A DNA stretch of 64,000 nt from Kribbella aluminosa (GTDB taxonomy: Bacteria > Actinomycetota > Actinomycetes > Propionibacteriales > Kribbellaceae): contig NZ_JAGINT010000001.1 of NCBI RefSeq assembly GCF_017876295.1, positions 1,488,001-1,552,000 on the forward strand, given 5' to 3'. The notes under the pieces are model-generated. The model was not told where the DNA came from. It worked only from the letters and a program-made list of their open reading frames with translations, and ran no database searches. This document shows positions 7,667 to 16,420 of the stretch, one piece after another. Positions within the stretch are counted from its first letter, which is position 1. Each line of letters begins with the position of its first letter. The position numbers and the translations under genes were made by a program.

Positions 7667-9782
7667 GGCGCTGGATCGCTGCGCTCGCCGCCGTCGCCCT
7701 GGTCGCCGTCGGTCAGCACGCGACCGTCCGGGAACACCAACAGCAGGCGTTCCCGGACGTGAAGACCCGGACCAAGGGCATCATCCCGCCCGGCGGCGTC
7801 CTCAGCTCGAAGACCGGCGGGAACACGATCGACGCCGAGCTCCGCGAGGAGACGCCGCGCGCCGACGGCCGGCACCACTACGACTCCCGCAAGCTGATCG
7901 AGCGCCTCACGGCGATGCACGCGAACACGTACCTGTTCGGCATCTGGGAGTCGCCGACCGACTGGGACGACCTGCGCAGCGAGTTCGCGCCACTCGCCCG
8001 CGCGGCCGGGATCGACGTCTGGGTGGACCTCGTCCCGCCGAGCGAGTGCCAGGCCGACCGCCCGGAGGGTGCGTACCTCGAGGGCTACTGTTCACGCCCG
8101 TTCAAGCTCGACTTCATCGCCTGGGCGCGGAACATCGCCACGCTGTCCCTGCAGTACCCGAACATCAAGGCCTGGCAGGTCGACGACTTCCTGGCCGGCG
8201 AGAACGCCAAGCTGTTCACGCCCGACTACCTGAGCAAGGTCAAGGCGACCCAGGACGCGATCAATCCGAACCTCGGCCTGCTCACCACGATGTACCACTG
8301 GGACTACAGCGACGCGAACCTCGACCGGCTGGCGCCGTACATCGACGGCGCGATCTTCCCGTACCTCGGCGGCGCGCTGAGCGCCAGCGACTCGCGGTAC
8401 GTCGCCACCCAGCTCGACGAACTCCGCGCCAAGCTCAATCCGCGGCACTCGACCTGATCCTGCTGCTCTACACCGACCGCTTCCTCGACGGAGCCCTCCC
8501 GCCGACACCGGAGGTGGTCACCGAGGAGCTCAAGCAGGCGATGCCGTACGCCGCCGACGGCCGGATCGGCGGGATCGTCGCGTACGGCGCGCCGGTGAAC
8601 TACGACCGCCGCCCGACGATCGCCTCGAACAACCTGGCGCAGACCGGCGACGGCCGGCTGAGCTTTGCCCAGGGCAACTACACGACCGCGGCCGCCGGCG
8701 GGTACGCCGAGGCGTACCAGCAGGTCACCGTCGACCCGAACGCCGGCAGCTGGAAACTCGGCTTCGCCACCTACGACCAGGTCAGCCGGACGCCGTCGAA
8801 GTCCGGCAAGCTCGACAAACAGGTGCTGATCGACGACACGGTCGTCTGGCAGTCCGACATCGCCGACGAGTTCGGCTTCACCTGGGCGCCCGCCTCGGTC
8901 GACCTGACCGCGGCGCTGAAAGGCAAGACGACCGCGAAGCTCGCCCTCCGCCTCTACACCCAGGCCGCCGCGAACTTCCCGATCGACGTCGGGTTCGACA
9001 GCCTGGTACCGACCGGGTTCACGGTCCCGAACTTCGGCTTCGAGGACGTCAACCCGGCGACCCGCGGGTGGCAGCTCAACCAGCAGAGCCAGAGCGTCGT
9101 CGGCTCGTTCGAGAAAGTCACCCCGCACCAGGCGAAGGACGTGTACGACGTGATCTCCGCGGCGTACGCCGGCGTGCCCGCTCCCGCCGTACCGACGACG
9201 CCGTCCGGCCCGATCCCGAGCAACCTGCCGCGGACCGGGGCGCCGTACCAGCCAGGGGGCGCGAACACGATCCACGACAGCGCGATGTACGGGAAGGGGC
9301 GGCTGAGCCTGTTCGTACCGGAGAAGACCGCGACCGGGACCGGCACCTGTATCTGGGCCGAGCAGCGGATGGCGGTGGATCCGGCGGCGCCGCGGTACGA
9401 GATCTCCTGGTGGGACTACGACGGGTATGCCGCGGACCTGTTCGGGTACCACCTGAAGCAGGTCTCGATCGTCACGTCGAAGGGCAAGAAGCTGCTCAGC
9501 AACGTCGACGCGGCGAGCGCCCCGAAGCTGTGGATGAACGGGCAGGGCGGCTGGGGGCCGATCGACATCACCGAGTTCGCGCGCGGCGAGAGCTCCGTCG
9601 TGCTGCAGTTCGCGCTCTGCGAGCAGCAGGGCGTCGGCGACTACCTGGTCGACGTCGGGTACGACGACATCACGGCCGTCGGGCTGACCGTGACGAACGG
9701 CGACTTCGAGCAGGGCAGTACCGGATGGACGATCGTCAGCCCGCATCCGGGCATGCAGGCCAAGGTCATCACCGCACCCTGA
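7663..9782 (+). pseudogene. Secreted TIM-barrel-like protein with jelly-roll-like C-terminus, broken by one frameshift
   Basis: The ATG overlaps the GH43 stop. The first frame (7663-8457) gives a signal peptide and a barrel-like domain (LIERLTAMHANTYLFGIWES, WVDLVPPSEC, IKAWQVDDFL, GAIFPYLGG) and then stops. The protein plainly continues in the -1 frame from about 8443 (LDLILLLYTDRFLDG) to 9782, with beta-rich repeats of the carbohydrate-binding type. One lost base in the run after AAGCTCAATCC explains the break. The intact product would be about 705 aa and probably works with the GH43 enzyme on plant glycans. The substrate is unknown. The break may be a sequencing error. Confidence 0.75.
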
Positions 9783-9805
9783 CCCACTAACCAGGAGGCA
9801 CCGCC

Positions 9806-9847
9806 ATGCTGCCCCTCGGCGCTCAGACCGTCCTGAGGCTCGGGTAG
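9806..9847 (+). other. 13-codon ORF behind a strong ribosome site
   Basis: CCAGGAGGCACCGCC places a textbook Shine-Dalgarno 7 bases before an ATG, but the frame (MLPLGAQTVLRLG) stops after 13 codons inside the end of the convergent hydrolase gene. It looks like the start of a third gene of the glycosidase operon whose body has been lost. Confidence 0.3.
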
Positions 9848-10698
9848 TCGTGGAAGAAGTCGACGAGCATCCTGGCGGTCTTCGCGGGCTGATCGATCGC
9901 GGGTGAGTGACCAGCCTCCGGGATGACCTCTGCCTCGACGCCCAGCGCAGCAGCCATCGCGTGCTGCGCTGGGATCGGCCAGCCGTCGTCGGTGGCGCCG
10001 TGCAGGACCTGCTTGCGGACGTTGGTCTTCGCCAGCTGCTTGGTCCTGTCCTCGGCGTCCGTCAGCCGGCGGGTGATCTCGGCCAGGCTCGTGGGTACGT
10101 TGCTGGTGAACCGCTTCCGGAGGAACGCCGCGACGTCCGCGGGCGGAGCGACGTACCCAGGGGCCTTGTTGTCGTGGTCGAGCTTCATGTCGTACACCTG
10201 CTCGATCGGGAGGTTCTCCAGACCGTACGCGAGCATCTGCAGGCTCTGCAGCGTCGCCTCGTCGGTGAACGCGCCAGGGCCCGAGCAGAGCAGGCTGATC
10301 GTGGAGAACACCGAGGGGTCGGTCAGCACCGCCTCACGCGCCACGAGCCCGCCGAACGAGTGCCCGACCAGCTGGCTGAACCCACCGAGCGCCTTGCTCA
10401 TCGCGACCAGGTCCGCACCCAGCTCCGCCAGCGAGTACGCCGACTTGTCGGCCGGGCCCGCGGTCTCGTACTGGCCCCGCTGGTCGACGGCGACCGTACG
10501 CCAGCCGTAGCGGCACAGGTGGTCGACCAGGGGCGTGAAGTCCTCCTTGCTGCCCGTCCAGCCCGGCACGAGCAGCACGGTGCCCAGCGGCGTGCCGATC
10601 GACGGCACGGCGGTCAGCGTGGCGAAGGAGCCCCGCTCGGTCTCGAGCGTCACGGGGTGAACCCCGTCGGGCAGCGTCAACGTACGCGGCGTACTCAC
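9823..10698 (-). CDS. Alpha/beta-fold hydrolase
   Basis: A 291-aa cytoplasmic hydrolase. The oxyanion loop is LLVPGWTGSKEDF (about residue 43), the nucleophile elbow is GHSFGG (near 110), and the acid and His lie in HGATDDGW and AGHSPAIDQP near the C-terminus. I chose the GTG at 10698 (VSTPRTLTLPDG) because the upstream extension to 10842 would run through the palindromic intergenic region and is unlike the family. Natural substrate unknown. It diverges from the ParA-like gene. Confidence 0.8.
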   Translation of the reverse strand: MSTPRTLTLPDGVHPVTLETERGSFATLTAVPSIGTPLGTVLLVPGWTGSKEDFTPLVDHLCRYGWRTVAVDQRGQYETAGPADKSAYSLAELGADLVAMSKALGGFSQLVGHSFGGLVAREAVLTDPSVFSTISLLCSGPGAFTDEATLQSLQMLAYGLENLPIEQVYDMKLDHDNKAPGYVAPPADVAAFLRKRFTSNVPTSLAEITRRLTDAEDRTKQLAKTNVRKQVLHGATDDGWPIPAQHAMAAALGVEAEVIPEAGHSPAIDQPAKTARMLVDFFHDYPSLRTV

Positions 10699-10710
10699 AG
10701 GTCGAGAGCG

Positions 10711-10808
10711 TACCGAAGAACGGGCAGTGGTGGGCGTCAGAGCGGCGCCGGCCGCTCGCCTGAGCGTGCGGGTCGTCGACGCGGGCGACCACTGCCCGTC
10801 CTTCGGTA
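10711..10808. repeat. Long inverted repeat between divergent genes
   Basis: Positions 10711-10731 and 10788-10808 are 21-bp inverted arms with a single mismatch (core CGGGCAGTGGT / ACCACTGCCCG). They enclose 56 bp that hold a smaller stem (GAGCGG...CCGCTC, 10741-10758 region). The structure fills the space between the hydrolase start at 10698 and the ParA-like start at 10832 and may be a shared operator or a ParA-linked site. Confidence 0.6.
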
Positions 10809-10819
10809 CAGCGGTACGG

Positions 10820-10825
10820 CACAAT
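10820..10825 (+). promoter_or_regulatory. -10 box (CACAAT) of leaderless ParA-like gene
   Basis: CACAAT lies six bases before the GTG at 10832, the spacing at which transcription would begin on the start codon. No Shine-Dalgarno is present. Confidence 0.4.
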
Positions 10826-10831
10826 GGCCGC

Positions 10832-11584
10832 GTGCCTCGCACTCTCGCGGTCGCGAATCAGAAAGGCGGCGTGGCCAAGACGACCACCGTCGCCACGCTC
10901 GGCGCAGCCCTGGCCGAGCTCGGCCTCCGCGTGCTGCTCGTCGACCTGGACCCGCAGGCCTGTCTGACGTTCTCGGTCGGCATCGACCCGGAGGACCTGG
11001 ACAAGTCCATCCATCACGTTCTGCTCGGCGGCGTCCGCGCCCGCGACGTACTGATCGAGCTCGAGGACGGTCCGGACCTGCTGCCCGCGACGATCGCGCT
11101 GGCGACCGCGGAGGTGCAGCTGTCCCGGGAGAGCGGCCCGGAGCAGGTACTGCGGACCGCCCTGCGCCCGCTGCGGCCGGCGTACGACTGGATCATCGTG
11201 GACTGCCCGCCGACCCTCGGGCTGCTGACGGTGAACGGGCTGTCCGCGGCGTCCGACGTACTGATTCCCTTGCAGTGCGAGACGTTGGCACATCGTGGCG
11301 TAGGGCAACTACTCGACACCGTGCACGACGTACAGCGGCTGACGAACCCCGGTCTGCAGGTGCTCGGGGTGCTGCCGACGCTGTACGACGGCCGGACGAC
11401 GCACGCGCGGGCCGTGCTGGAGACGATCGCGGACACGTACTCGCTGGACGTGCTGCAGCCGGCGATCCCGAAGTCGATCCGGTTCGCGGAGGCGCCGGCG
11501 ATTGGTGAGACCGTGCTCAGTACGGCGCCGGCCTCGCCCGGCGCGACGGCGTACCGGGCGTTGGCTGCCGCGCTGGTTCACTGA
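10832..11584 (+). CDS. ParA/MinD-family ATPase (Soj-like)
   Basis: A 250-aa deviant-Walker ATPase. KGGVAKTT (residues 11-18) is the deviant Walker A with its signature lysine, LLVDLDPQA is the switch I/A' motif, and WIIVDCPPTLG is Walker B. Such proteins move chromosomes, plasmids or protein cargo by ATP-driven dimerisation on DNA or membrane. No ParB gene lies next to it, so it is probably an orphan ParA with another cargo rather than the chromosomal segregation protein. The GTG at 10832 is chosen because the motif normally begins within ~10 residues of the start. It overlaps the convergent DUF4349 gene by 7 bases. Confidence 0.85.
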   Translation: MPRTLAVANQKGGVAKTTTVATLGAALAELGLRVLLVDLDPQACLTFSVGIDPEDLDKSIHHVLLGGVRARDVLIELEDGPDLLPATIALATAEVQLSRESGPEQVLRTALRPLRPAYDWIIVDCPPTLGLLTVNGLSAASDVLIPLQCETLAHRGVGQLLDTVHDVQRLTNPGLQVLGVLPTLYDGRTTHARAVLETIADTYSLDVLQPAIPKSIRFAEAPAIGETVLSTAPASPGATAYRALAAALVH

Positions 11585-12513
11585 CCGGCCGGCTGCTTGC
11601 GCAGCTTGTGGCGGAAGCGCCACAGCGGTACGGCGAGGATCGCCAGCAGGATCAGGAACGGGAGCAGCGCGCCGATCGCCGTCGCTACCGCTGAGAAGGT
11701 CGCGGTGAAGGCGTGCCAGCCGCTCTTCAGACCGGCGACGAAACCCTTGTCCGGTTTCTGGGTCTGGACCGGTGGCTTGCCCTTCTCGGTCAGGGTCAGC
11801 GTGAGCGTGGCCAGATCGGTCTGCAGGGAGAGGTTCTTCTGCTTGGCCAGTAGGGCTTCCAGATCCGACTCGCGGCGGGTGAGCTCGCTCTCGACCGAGA
11901 CGATGTCGCCGATCGTGTTCGCCTTCGTCATCAGCGCACGCATCCGGTCCAGGCTGGCGCGCTGCGACTCGATCCGGCTCGCCACGTCCACGACCTGCTC
12001 GGTGACGTCCTCGGACTCCTGGTGTACCTGCAGGCGCTTCCCGAGGCCCGAGAGCTGCTGGATCGCGGTCTCGAAGGACTTGGTCGGAACCTTCAGGACA
12101 AGGTTCGACTGGGTGATCTTGCCGTCCTGGTTACTGCTGGTGTCCTCGGACGCAACCTGACCGTCCAGTCCCGCGATCGCAGTGACAGCCTTCTGCCGCA
12201 TCGCCGACACGTCGTCCCCTTCGACGATCAGCGAACCCGTCTTGATGATCGCCCGGGTGATCGTCGGATCGTTCTGCCCCGCCGACGTCCCTTGCGCCGA
12301 TCCTTGCGCCGACCCCTGCGACGTGCCCTGCGACGTGCCCTGCGCAGACTTCCCCTGGGCCGGCACCTGCGCCGGTACCTGCGGCTTGGCCACCGCCCCC
12401 GAGTCCTGCTTCGCCGGTGCCCCACTACTCGCCTGCTCGCCGTTCGAGGCCCCACCACACCCCGCCAACGCCAACACACCCACCACAACAGCAACAACCC
12501 TGATCGGCCCCAT
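11578..12513 (-). CDS. DUF4349-type lipoprotein with C-terminal membrane helix
   Basis: A 311-aa exported protein. The signal peptide ends in a lipobox (VLALAGCGG). A low-complexity linker of QGTS/QGSA repeats runs from about residue 45 to 80. The central domain has VTAIAGLDGQV, then a coiled-coil region (VDVASRIESQRASLDRMRALM ... VESELTRRESDLEALLAKQ) typical of DUF4349. It ends with a membrane helix (AIGALLPFLILLAILAVPLW) and a basic tail. Function unknown in this family. The ATG at 12513 is preceded by GAGGGG at good spacing. Confidence 0.85.
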   Translation of the reverse strand: MGPIRVVAVVVGVLALAGCGGASNGEQASSGAPAKQDSGAVAKPQVPAQVPAQGKSAQGTSQGTSQGSAQGSAQGTSAGQNDPTITRAIIKTGSLIVEGDDVSAMRQKAVTAIAGLDGQVASEDTSSNQDGKITQSNLVLKVPTKSFETAIQQLSGLGKRLQVHQESEDVTEQVVDVASRIESQRASLDRMRALMTKANTIGDIVSVESELTRRESDLEALLAKQKNLSLQTDLATLTLTLTEKGKPPVQTQKPDKGFVAGLKSGWHAFTATFSAVATAIGALLPFLILLAILAVPLWRFRHKLRKQPAGQ

Positions 12514-12675
12514 CACCCAGCCCCTCTCATCGTGATTCCCGCCCTAGGACGGCCCACACAGAGCTACGCGTTGCACCACCAGATCACCATTAGAAAACGT
12601 TCCTCCCCAGAACCCCACCCGCCCCCCAACTCCATCCCACACCACCGACACAACTGACACTCACCCAGAACCCTG

Positions 12676-13165
12676 GCGCGCCCACACCGCGCAAAACCCC
12701 GCGCGTCCGCACCGCGCAGAACCCCGCGCGTCCGCACCGCGCAGAACCCCGCGCGTCCGCACCGCGCAGAACCCCGCGCGTCCGCACCGCGCGGAACCTG
12801 ACGTCTGCGCCGGGGCAAAAACCGGGCGTCGGTCTCCGGGCAGAACGTGGCACGGAGCTTGGGCCAACCCGGCGTAGGCGCTCGGGTCGAGCGTGGTGTC
12901 TGCGCGTGGGCAGGAACCCGGCGTAGGTGCCCGGCCAGAATCAGGCGTAGGCGCTCGGGCCGAACGCGGCGTCTGCGCGTGGGCAGGTACCTGGCGTAAG
13001 TGTTGGAGTGGAACGTGGTGTCCGCATCCGCCGCAGGTACCTGCGGCAGGTGCTGGGGGCGAACGCGGTGCCTGAGCGTGGGCAGAGCCTGGCGTCTACG
13101 CCGGGCGAGAACCTGGCGTAGACGCCTAGTGAAACGTGGTGCCTGCGCCCGGGCGGGACGACGCG
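12676..13165. repeat. Degenerate ~25-bp tandem repeat array (about 20 units)
   Basis: The 690-bp gap between the lipoprotein and helicase genes holds no convincing gene. It contains five near-perfect 25-bp units (12676-12800, unit GCGCGTCCGCACCGCGCAGA plus ACCCC) followed by about 15 degenerate 23-25-bp units with the pattern GCGTNNGCGC-N-GGGC-N-GAACCTG. The period is not a multiple of three, so it is not protein-coding. No spacers separate the units, so it is not a CRISPR array. Confidence 0.75.
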
Positions 13166-13204
13166 CTCGGGTTGCCGGCCGGGTGGGACCCGGCCGGCCT
13201 CACC

Positions 13205-16072
13205 TCACTCCGGCGCCTTGAACAGCGGCGCAGCCGCAGCCTTCTTGACGCTCTTGGCCGGCGTTTGAGTCGCCTTTGCAGCAGCCTTCTTAACCGACTT
13301 CGCAGTTGCCTTCTTGGCCGGCTTCTCCGAAGTGTCGGCCGCCTTGGCAGCCGTCTTCCGGGCCTGCTTGACCGGCGCCTCTGCAGCCTTAGCCGTCGTC
13401 TTTCGCGCCTGCTTGGCTGGTGCATCAGCAGCAGATGCCCGACCAGCTGACTCGGCGGTCTTCGCCGCAGCAGTCGTTCGCGTCCGCTTCGCAGGCGCTT
13501 CCACAACCGTCTCTGGCTCGCTGGCGGCTGCCTTTCGCGTCCTGGCCCGCTTGACCGGCGCGTCAGCAGCAGGCGCCTGCGCGGCAGGTACGTCGGCAGC
13601 AGATGCCTCGCCGGCAGGGGTAGTCGCCTTCGTCGCGGCCGTCTTGCGGGTCCGCTTCACCGGCGCTTCCTGAGCCGTCTCCGGCTCGCTGGCGGCTGCC
13701 TTTCGCGTCCGCGCCCGCTTGACCGGCGCGTCAGCAGCAGCCGCCTTCTCAGCAGGTACGTCGGCAGCAGATGCCTCGCCGGCAAGGGTAGTCGCCTTCG
13801 TCGCGGCCGACTTGCGGGTCCGCTTCGCGGGTGCTTCCACAACCGCCGCCGGCTCGCTGGCAGCTGCCTTCCGCGTGCGCTTCGCCGGCGCTTCCACAGT
13901 CGCGACTGGCTCGGTCGCGGCTGCCTTCCGCGTCCTGGCCCGCTTGACCGGCGCTTCCGCAGCAGGTGCATCAGCAGTCGGTGCCTCGGCAGCAGGTTCG
14001 GCAGCTGCCCTAGCAGTTGCCTTCGCCGCTGTCTTCCGCGTCCGCTTCGCGGGCGCTTCTTCAGCAGCGGCTACGTCGACGGGCTCGGCCTTCGCAGCGG
14101 CGGCTACCTCAACGGGCTCGGCCTTCGCATTGGCAGCCTTCCGAGTGCGCGTCCGCTTGGCCGGCTTCTCCGCAGGTACGTCGACTACGGCAGGCGCGGT
14201 CGACTCGACCGTCGGCGTGCCCGGCTCGGCAGGCGCGCTGAACTCAGCCGCCCTGTCCGAGTCAGCACCCGTCCTCGACTGAACGCCCGCGTTCGAGTGA
14301 GCACCTGCGTTCGACCGGGCACCCGTGTCCGACCTGGCGCCCGTGTTCGACCGGCCCCCCGTCTTCGAGTGAGCACCCGTCTTCGAGTGAGCATCCGTCT
14401 TCGAGTGAGCATCCGTGTTCGACCCGGCACCCGTGTTCGAGTGAGCAGTAGTGCTCGGCGGGGTGGCGGTTGTCTCGGTCTGCGCGTCGGGGGTTGCCTT
14501 TGTCTGCAATGCCTCGGTTGGGCGGTTGTCGCCCGAGCGGCGGTTGCGATTGCGTTTGCGGGGCTTGCGGGTGGCGGACTCGTCGGCGATGACCGCGGTT
14601 ACTTCGGTCTTCGTGGTGACGTCGGCGAGTTCCTCGACCGGCTCGCCGGCGCGGGTGCGTTTGCGGGTGCGGTTGCGCTTGCGGTTCCTGCTCCGTCCGG
14701 AGCGCTCGCCGTCGGCCTCCTGGTGCTCCCGCCGGCCCCGCGGTTCCCGGGACTCTCGCGGCTCGCGCGCCTCTCGCGACCCGGTCTCCCGGGACTCTCG
14801 CGTCCCGGTCTCCCGGGACTCTCGCGCGTCTCGCGAGCCGGTCCCGCCGGACTCTCGCGCCGCGCGGATCCGGCCCTTCGCGTCCGACGGGATACCCAGG
14901 TCGTGGTACAGCTCCGGCGAGGTGGAGTAGATCTCCTGCGGCTCGTCGTACGGCAGGTCGAGCGCCTTGTTGATCACCTTCCACCTGGTCAGGTCCGGCC
15001 AGTCGACGAAGGTGACGGCGATGCCGCTGGCCCCCGCGCGCCCGGTCCGCCCGATCCGGTGGATGTAGGCCTTCTCGTCCTCGGGACAGGTGTTGTTGAT
15101 GACGTGTGTGACGCCCTCGACATCGATCCCGCGTGCGGCGACATCGGTACAGATCAGTACGTCGACCTTGTCGCCGCGGAACCGGGTCAGCGCCCGCTCG
15201 CGCGCCTGCTGGTTCAGGTCACCGTGGATCGCCGCCGCCTTGAACCCGCGGTCCTGCAGGTCGTCGGTCAGCCGGGACGCCTCGCGCTTGGTCCGGCAGA
15301 AGATCATCACCCGGCCGCGGTCGTCGGCCTGCAGGATCCGGGCCACCACCTCGGGTTTGTCCAGATCGTGCGCCCGGTAGACGAACTGGGCCGTGGTCGG
15401 CACCATCTCGGTGTCCTCGTGGGACTCCGCGCGGATGTTCAGCGGGTGCCGCATGTGGGTGCGCGCCAGGCCGATCACGGCCGACGGCATCGTTGCCGAG
15501 AACAACATCGTCTGCCGCAGCTCGGGCGTCTTGCGGAGGATCCGCTCGACGTCCGGCAGGAAGCCGAGGTCGAGCATCTCGTCGGCCTCGTCGAGGACCA
15601 GGACCTTGATGTGGCCGAGGTCCAGGACGCCGCGATTCGCCAGATCCAGCAGGCGTCCCGGCGTACCGACGACGACGTCGACGCCGGTCTTCAGGGCGTC
15701 CAGCTGGGGTTCGTACGCGACCCCGCCGTAGATGGTCAGGATCCGTACGTCGCGGACGGTCGAGGCGGTCGCGAGGTCCTTGGCGACCTGGATGGTCAGT
15801 TCCCGGGTCGGGGTGACGACGAGCGCCTGCGGCTTGCCGGGGGCGACCAGTTCGGCGTAGTCGGCCTCGTGCGGCGCGATCGTGCGCTGCAGCAACGGGA
15901 TGCCGAAGCCGAGCGTCTTACCGGTACCGGTGCGGGCCTGCCCGATCAGATCGGTGCCCATCAGGGCCACCGGGAGGGTCATCTCCTGGATCGGGAAGGG
16001 TTCGACGATGTTGACGCGGTCGAGCGCGTCACAGATCTCGGGGAGCACCCCGAGCTCTCGGAAGGTGGTCAG
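13205..16072 (-). CDS. rhlE: DEAD-box RNA helicase with ~550-residue basic low-complexity tail (RhlE-type)
   Basis: The core (residues 1-400) has the Q motif (PFPIQ), ARTGTGKT, PTRELTIQ, VLDEADEM, LFSATMP, ICTDVAARGID and HRIGRTGRAG, so it is an ATP-dependent RNA helicase, probably in rRNA or mRNA turnover. The tail is RES/RETG repeats, an Arg/Lys/Asn block (RNRKRNRTRKRTR), ~10 hexapeptides like HSKTGA, then ~15 AKRTRKAA-type repeats resembling a histone-H1/HupB tail. The start is unusual. After an in-frame TGA at 16085-16087 there is no ATG, GTG or TTG before GTG 16048, but CTG 16072 sits 7 bases after GAGAGG and gives the family N-terminus (L/M-TTFRELGVLPEI) with the conserved Phe. GTG 16048 would drop that Phe. 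Confidence 0.85.
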   Translation of the reverse strand: MTTFRELGVLPEICDALDRVNIVEPFPIQEMTLPVALMGTDLIGQARTGTGKTLGFGIPLLQRTIAPHEADYAELVAPGKPQALVVTPTRELTIQVAKDLATASTVRDVRILTIYGGVAYEPQLDALKTGVDVVVGTPGRLLDLANRGVLDLGHIKVLVLDEADEMLDLGFLPDVERILRKTPELRQTMLFSATMPSAVIGLARTHMRHPLNIRAESHEDTEMVPTTAQFVYRAHDLDKPEVVARILQADDRGRVMIFCRTKREASRLTDDLQDRGFKAAAIHGDLNQQARERALTRFRGDKVDVLICTDVAARGIDVEGVTHVINNTCPEDEKAYIHRIGRTGRAGASGIAVTFVDWPDLTRWKVINKALDLPYDEPQEIYSTSPELYHDLGIPSDAKGRIRAARESGGTGSRDARESRETGTRESRETGSREAREPRESREPRGRREHQEADGERSGRSRNRKRNRTRKRTRAGEPVEELADVTTKTEVTAVIADESATRKPRKRNRNRRSGDNRPTEALQTKATPDAQTETTATPPSTTAHSNTGAGSNTDAHSKTDAHSKTGAHSKTGGRSNTGARSDTGARSNAGAHSNAGVQSRTGADSDRAAEFSAPAEPGTPTVESTAPAVVDVPAEKPAKRTRTRKAANAKAEPVEVAAAAKAEPVDVAAAEEAPAKRTRKTAAKATARAAAEPAAEAPTADAPAAEAPVKRARTRKAAATEPVATVEAPAKRTRKAAASEPAAVVEAPAKRTRKSAATKATTLAGEASAADVPAEKAAAADAPVKRARTRKAAASEPETAQEAPVKRTRKTAATKATTPAGEASAADVPAAQAPAADAPVKRARTRKAAASEPETVVEAPAKRTRTTAAAKTAESAGRASAADAPAKQARKTTAKAAEAPVKQARKTAAKAADTSEKPAKKATAKSVKKAAAKATQTPAKSVKKAAAAPLFKAPE

Positions 16073-16343
16073 GCTGATCGCCTCTCACATGCTTGTGCGG
16101 ACAGATGCTGTGTGGCCGGGCGCCTGGGGCCGAACAGCCCCGATCGTGAGGCGCGGGGACACTGTGCAAGCACCTCGCACCAGCTTGCCCATCTGGGCGC
16201 GTCACCGGCGAATCGCTCACCAGTGTAACCACAGCAGCTGTCAACGCCGCCTCGTGTGGCGTGCACCACTCACAGTGCCCGCCGTACGGCGCCTCGCTTG
16301 CCCCTTCATCTGGAGGCTTGCCCTCCGAATTATGAGTGGGCGA

Positions 16344-16379
16344 CCCTCCAGCTCAGGGGATGCCCCCTCAGTTGGAGGG
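16344..16379. other. Nested hairpin upstream of ferritin-like gene
   Basis: CCCTCCA pairs with TGGAGGG around an inner AGGGG-ATG-CCCCT stem. It lies in the 335-bp divergent gap between the helicase and the ferritin-like gene, 42 bp before the latter. It could shape either 5' region, and no T-run follows. The remainder of this gap shows nothing else I can name. Confidence 0.4.
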
Positions 16380-16407
16380 TTTCCCACCTGCACCCCCGTA
16401 CGGCCGA

Positions 16408-16413
16408 TAGGGT
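16408..16413 (+). promoter_or_regulatory. -10 box (TAGGGT) of leaderless ferritin-like gene
   Basis: A TANNNT hexamer seven bases before the ATG at 16421, with no ribosome site between. Confidence 0.4.
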
Positions 16414-16420
16414 GCCGGGC

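Noticed and set aside
10727-11584. Longer ParA-like protein starting at 10727
   Set aside because: The extra 35 residues translate the inverted repeat and lack family likeness. The Walker A normally starts close to the N-terminus, which favours GTG 10832.
10832-11584. Chromosomal segregation ParA
   Set aside because: There is no ParB gene, parS site or origin-proximal gene set beside it.
12676-12800. CRISPR array
   Set aside because: Units touch each other without unique spacers and no cas genes are present.
12564-12867. Open frames with RTRGVLRGADARG-like repeats in the 12.6-12.9 kb region
   Set aside because: All three minus frames read through the 25-bp array because it lacks stops. The period is not a multiple of three and no ribosome site or family likeness exists, so these are not genes.
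14297-16228. Long plus-strand open frames opposite the helicase gene
   Set aside because: They are the mirror of a strongly biased GC-rich coding sequence. No domain or start signal supports them, and the minus frame has all DEAD-box motifs.
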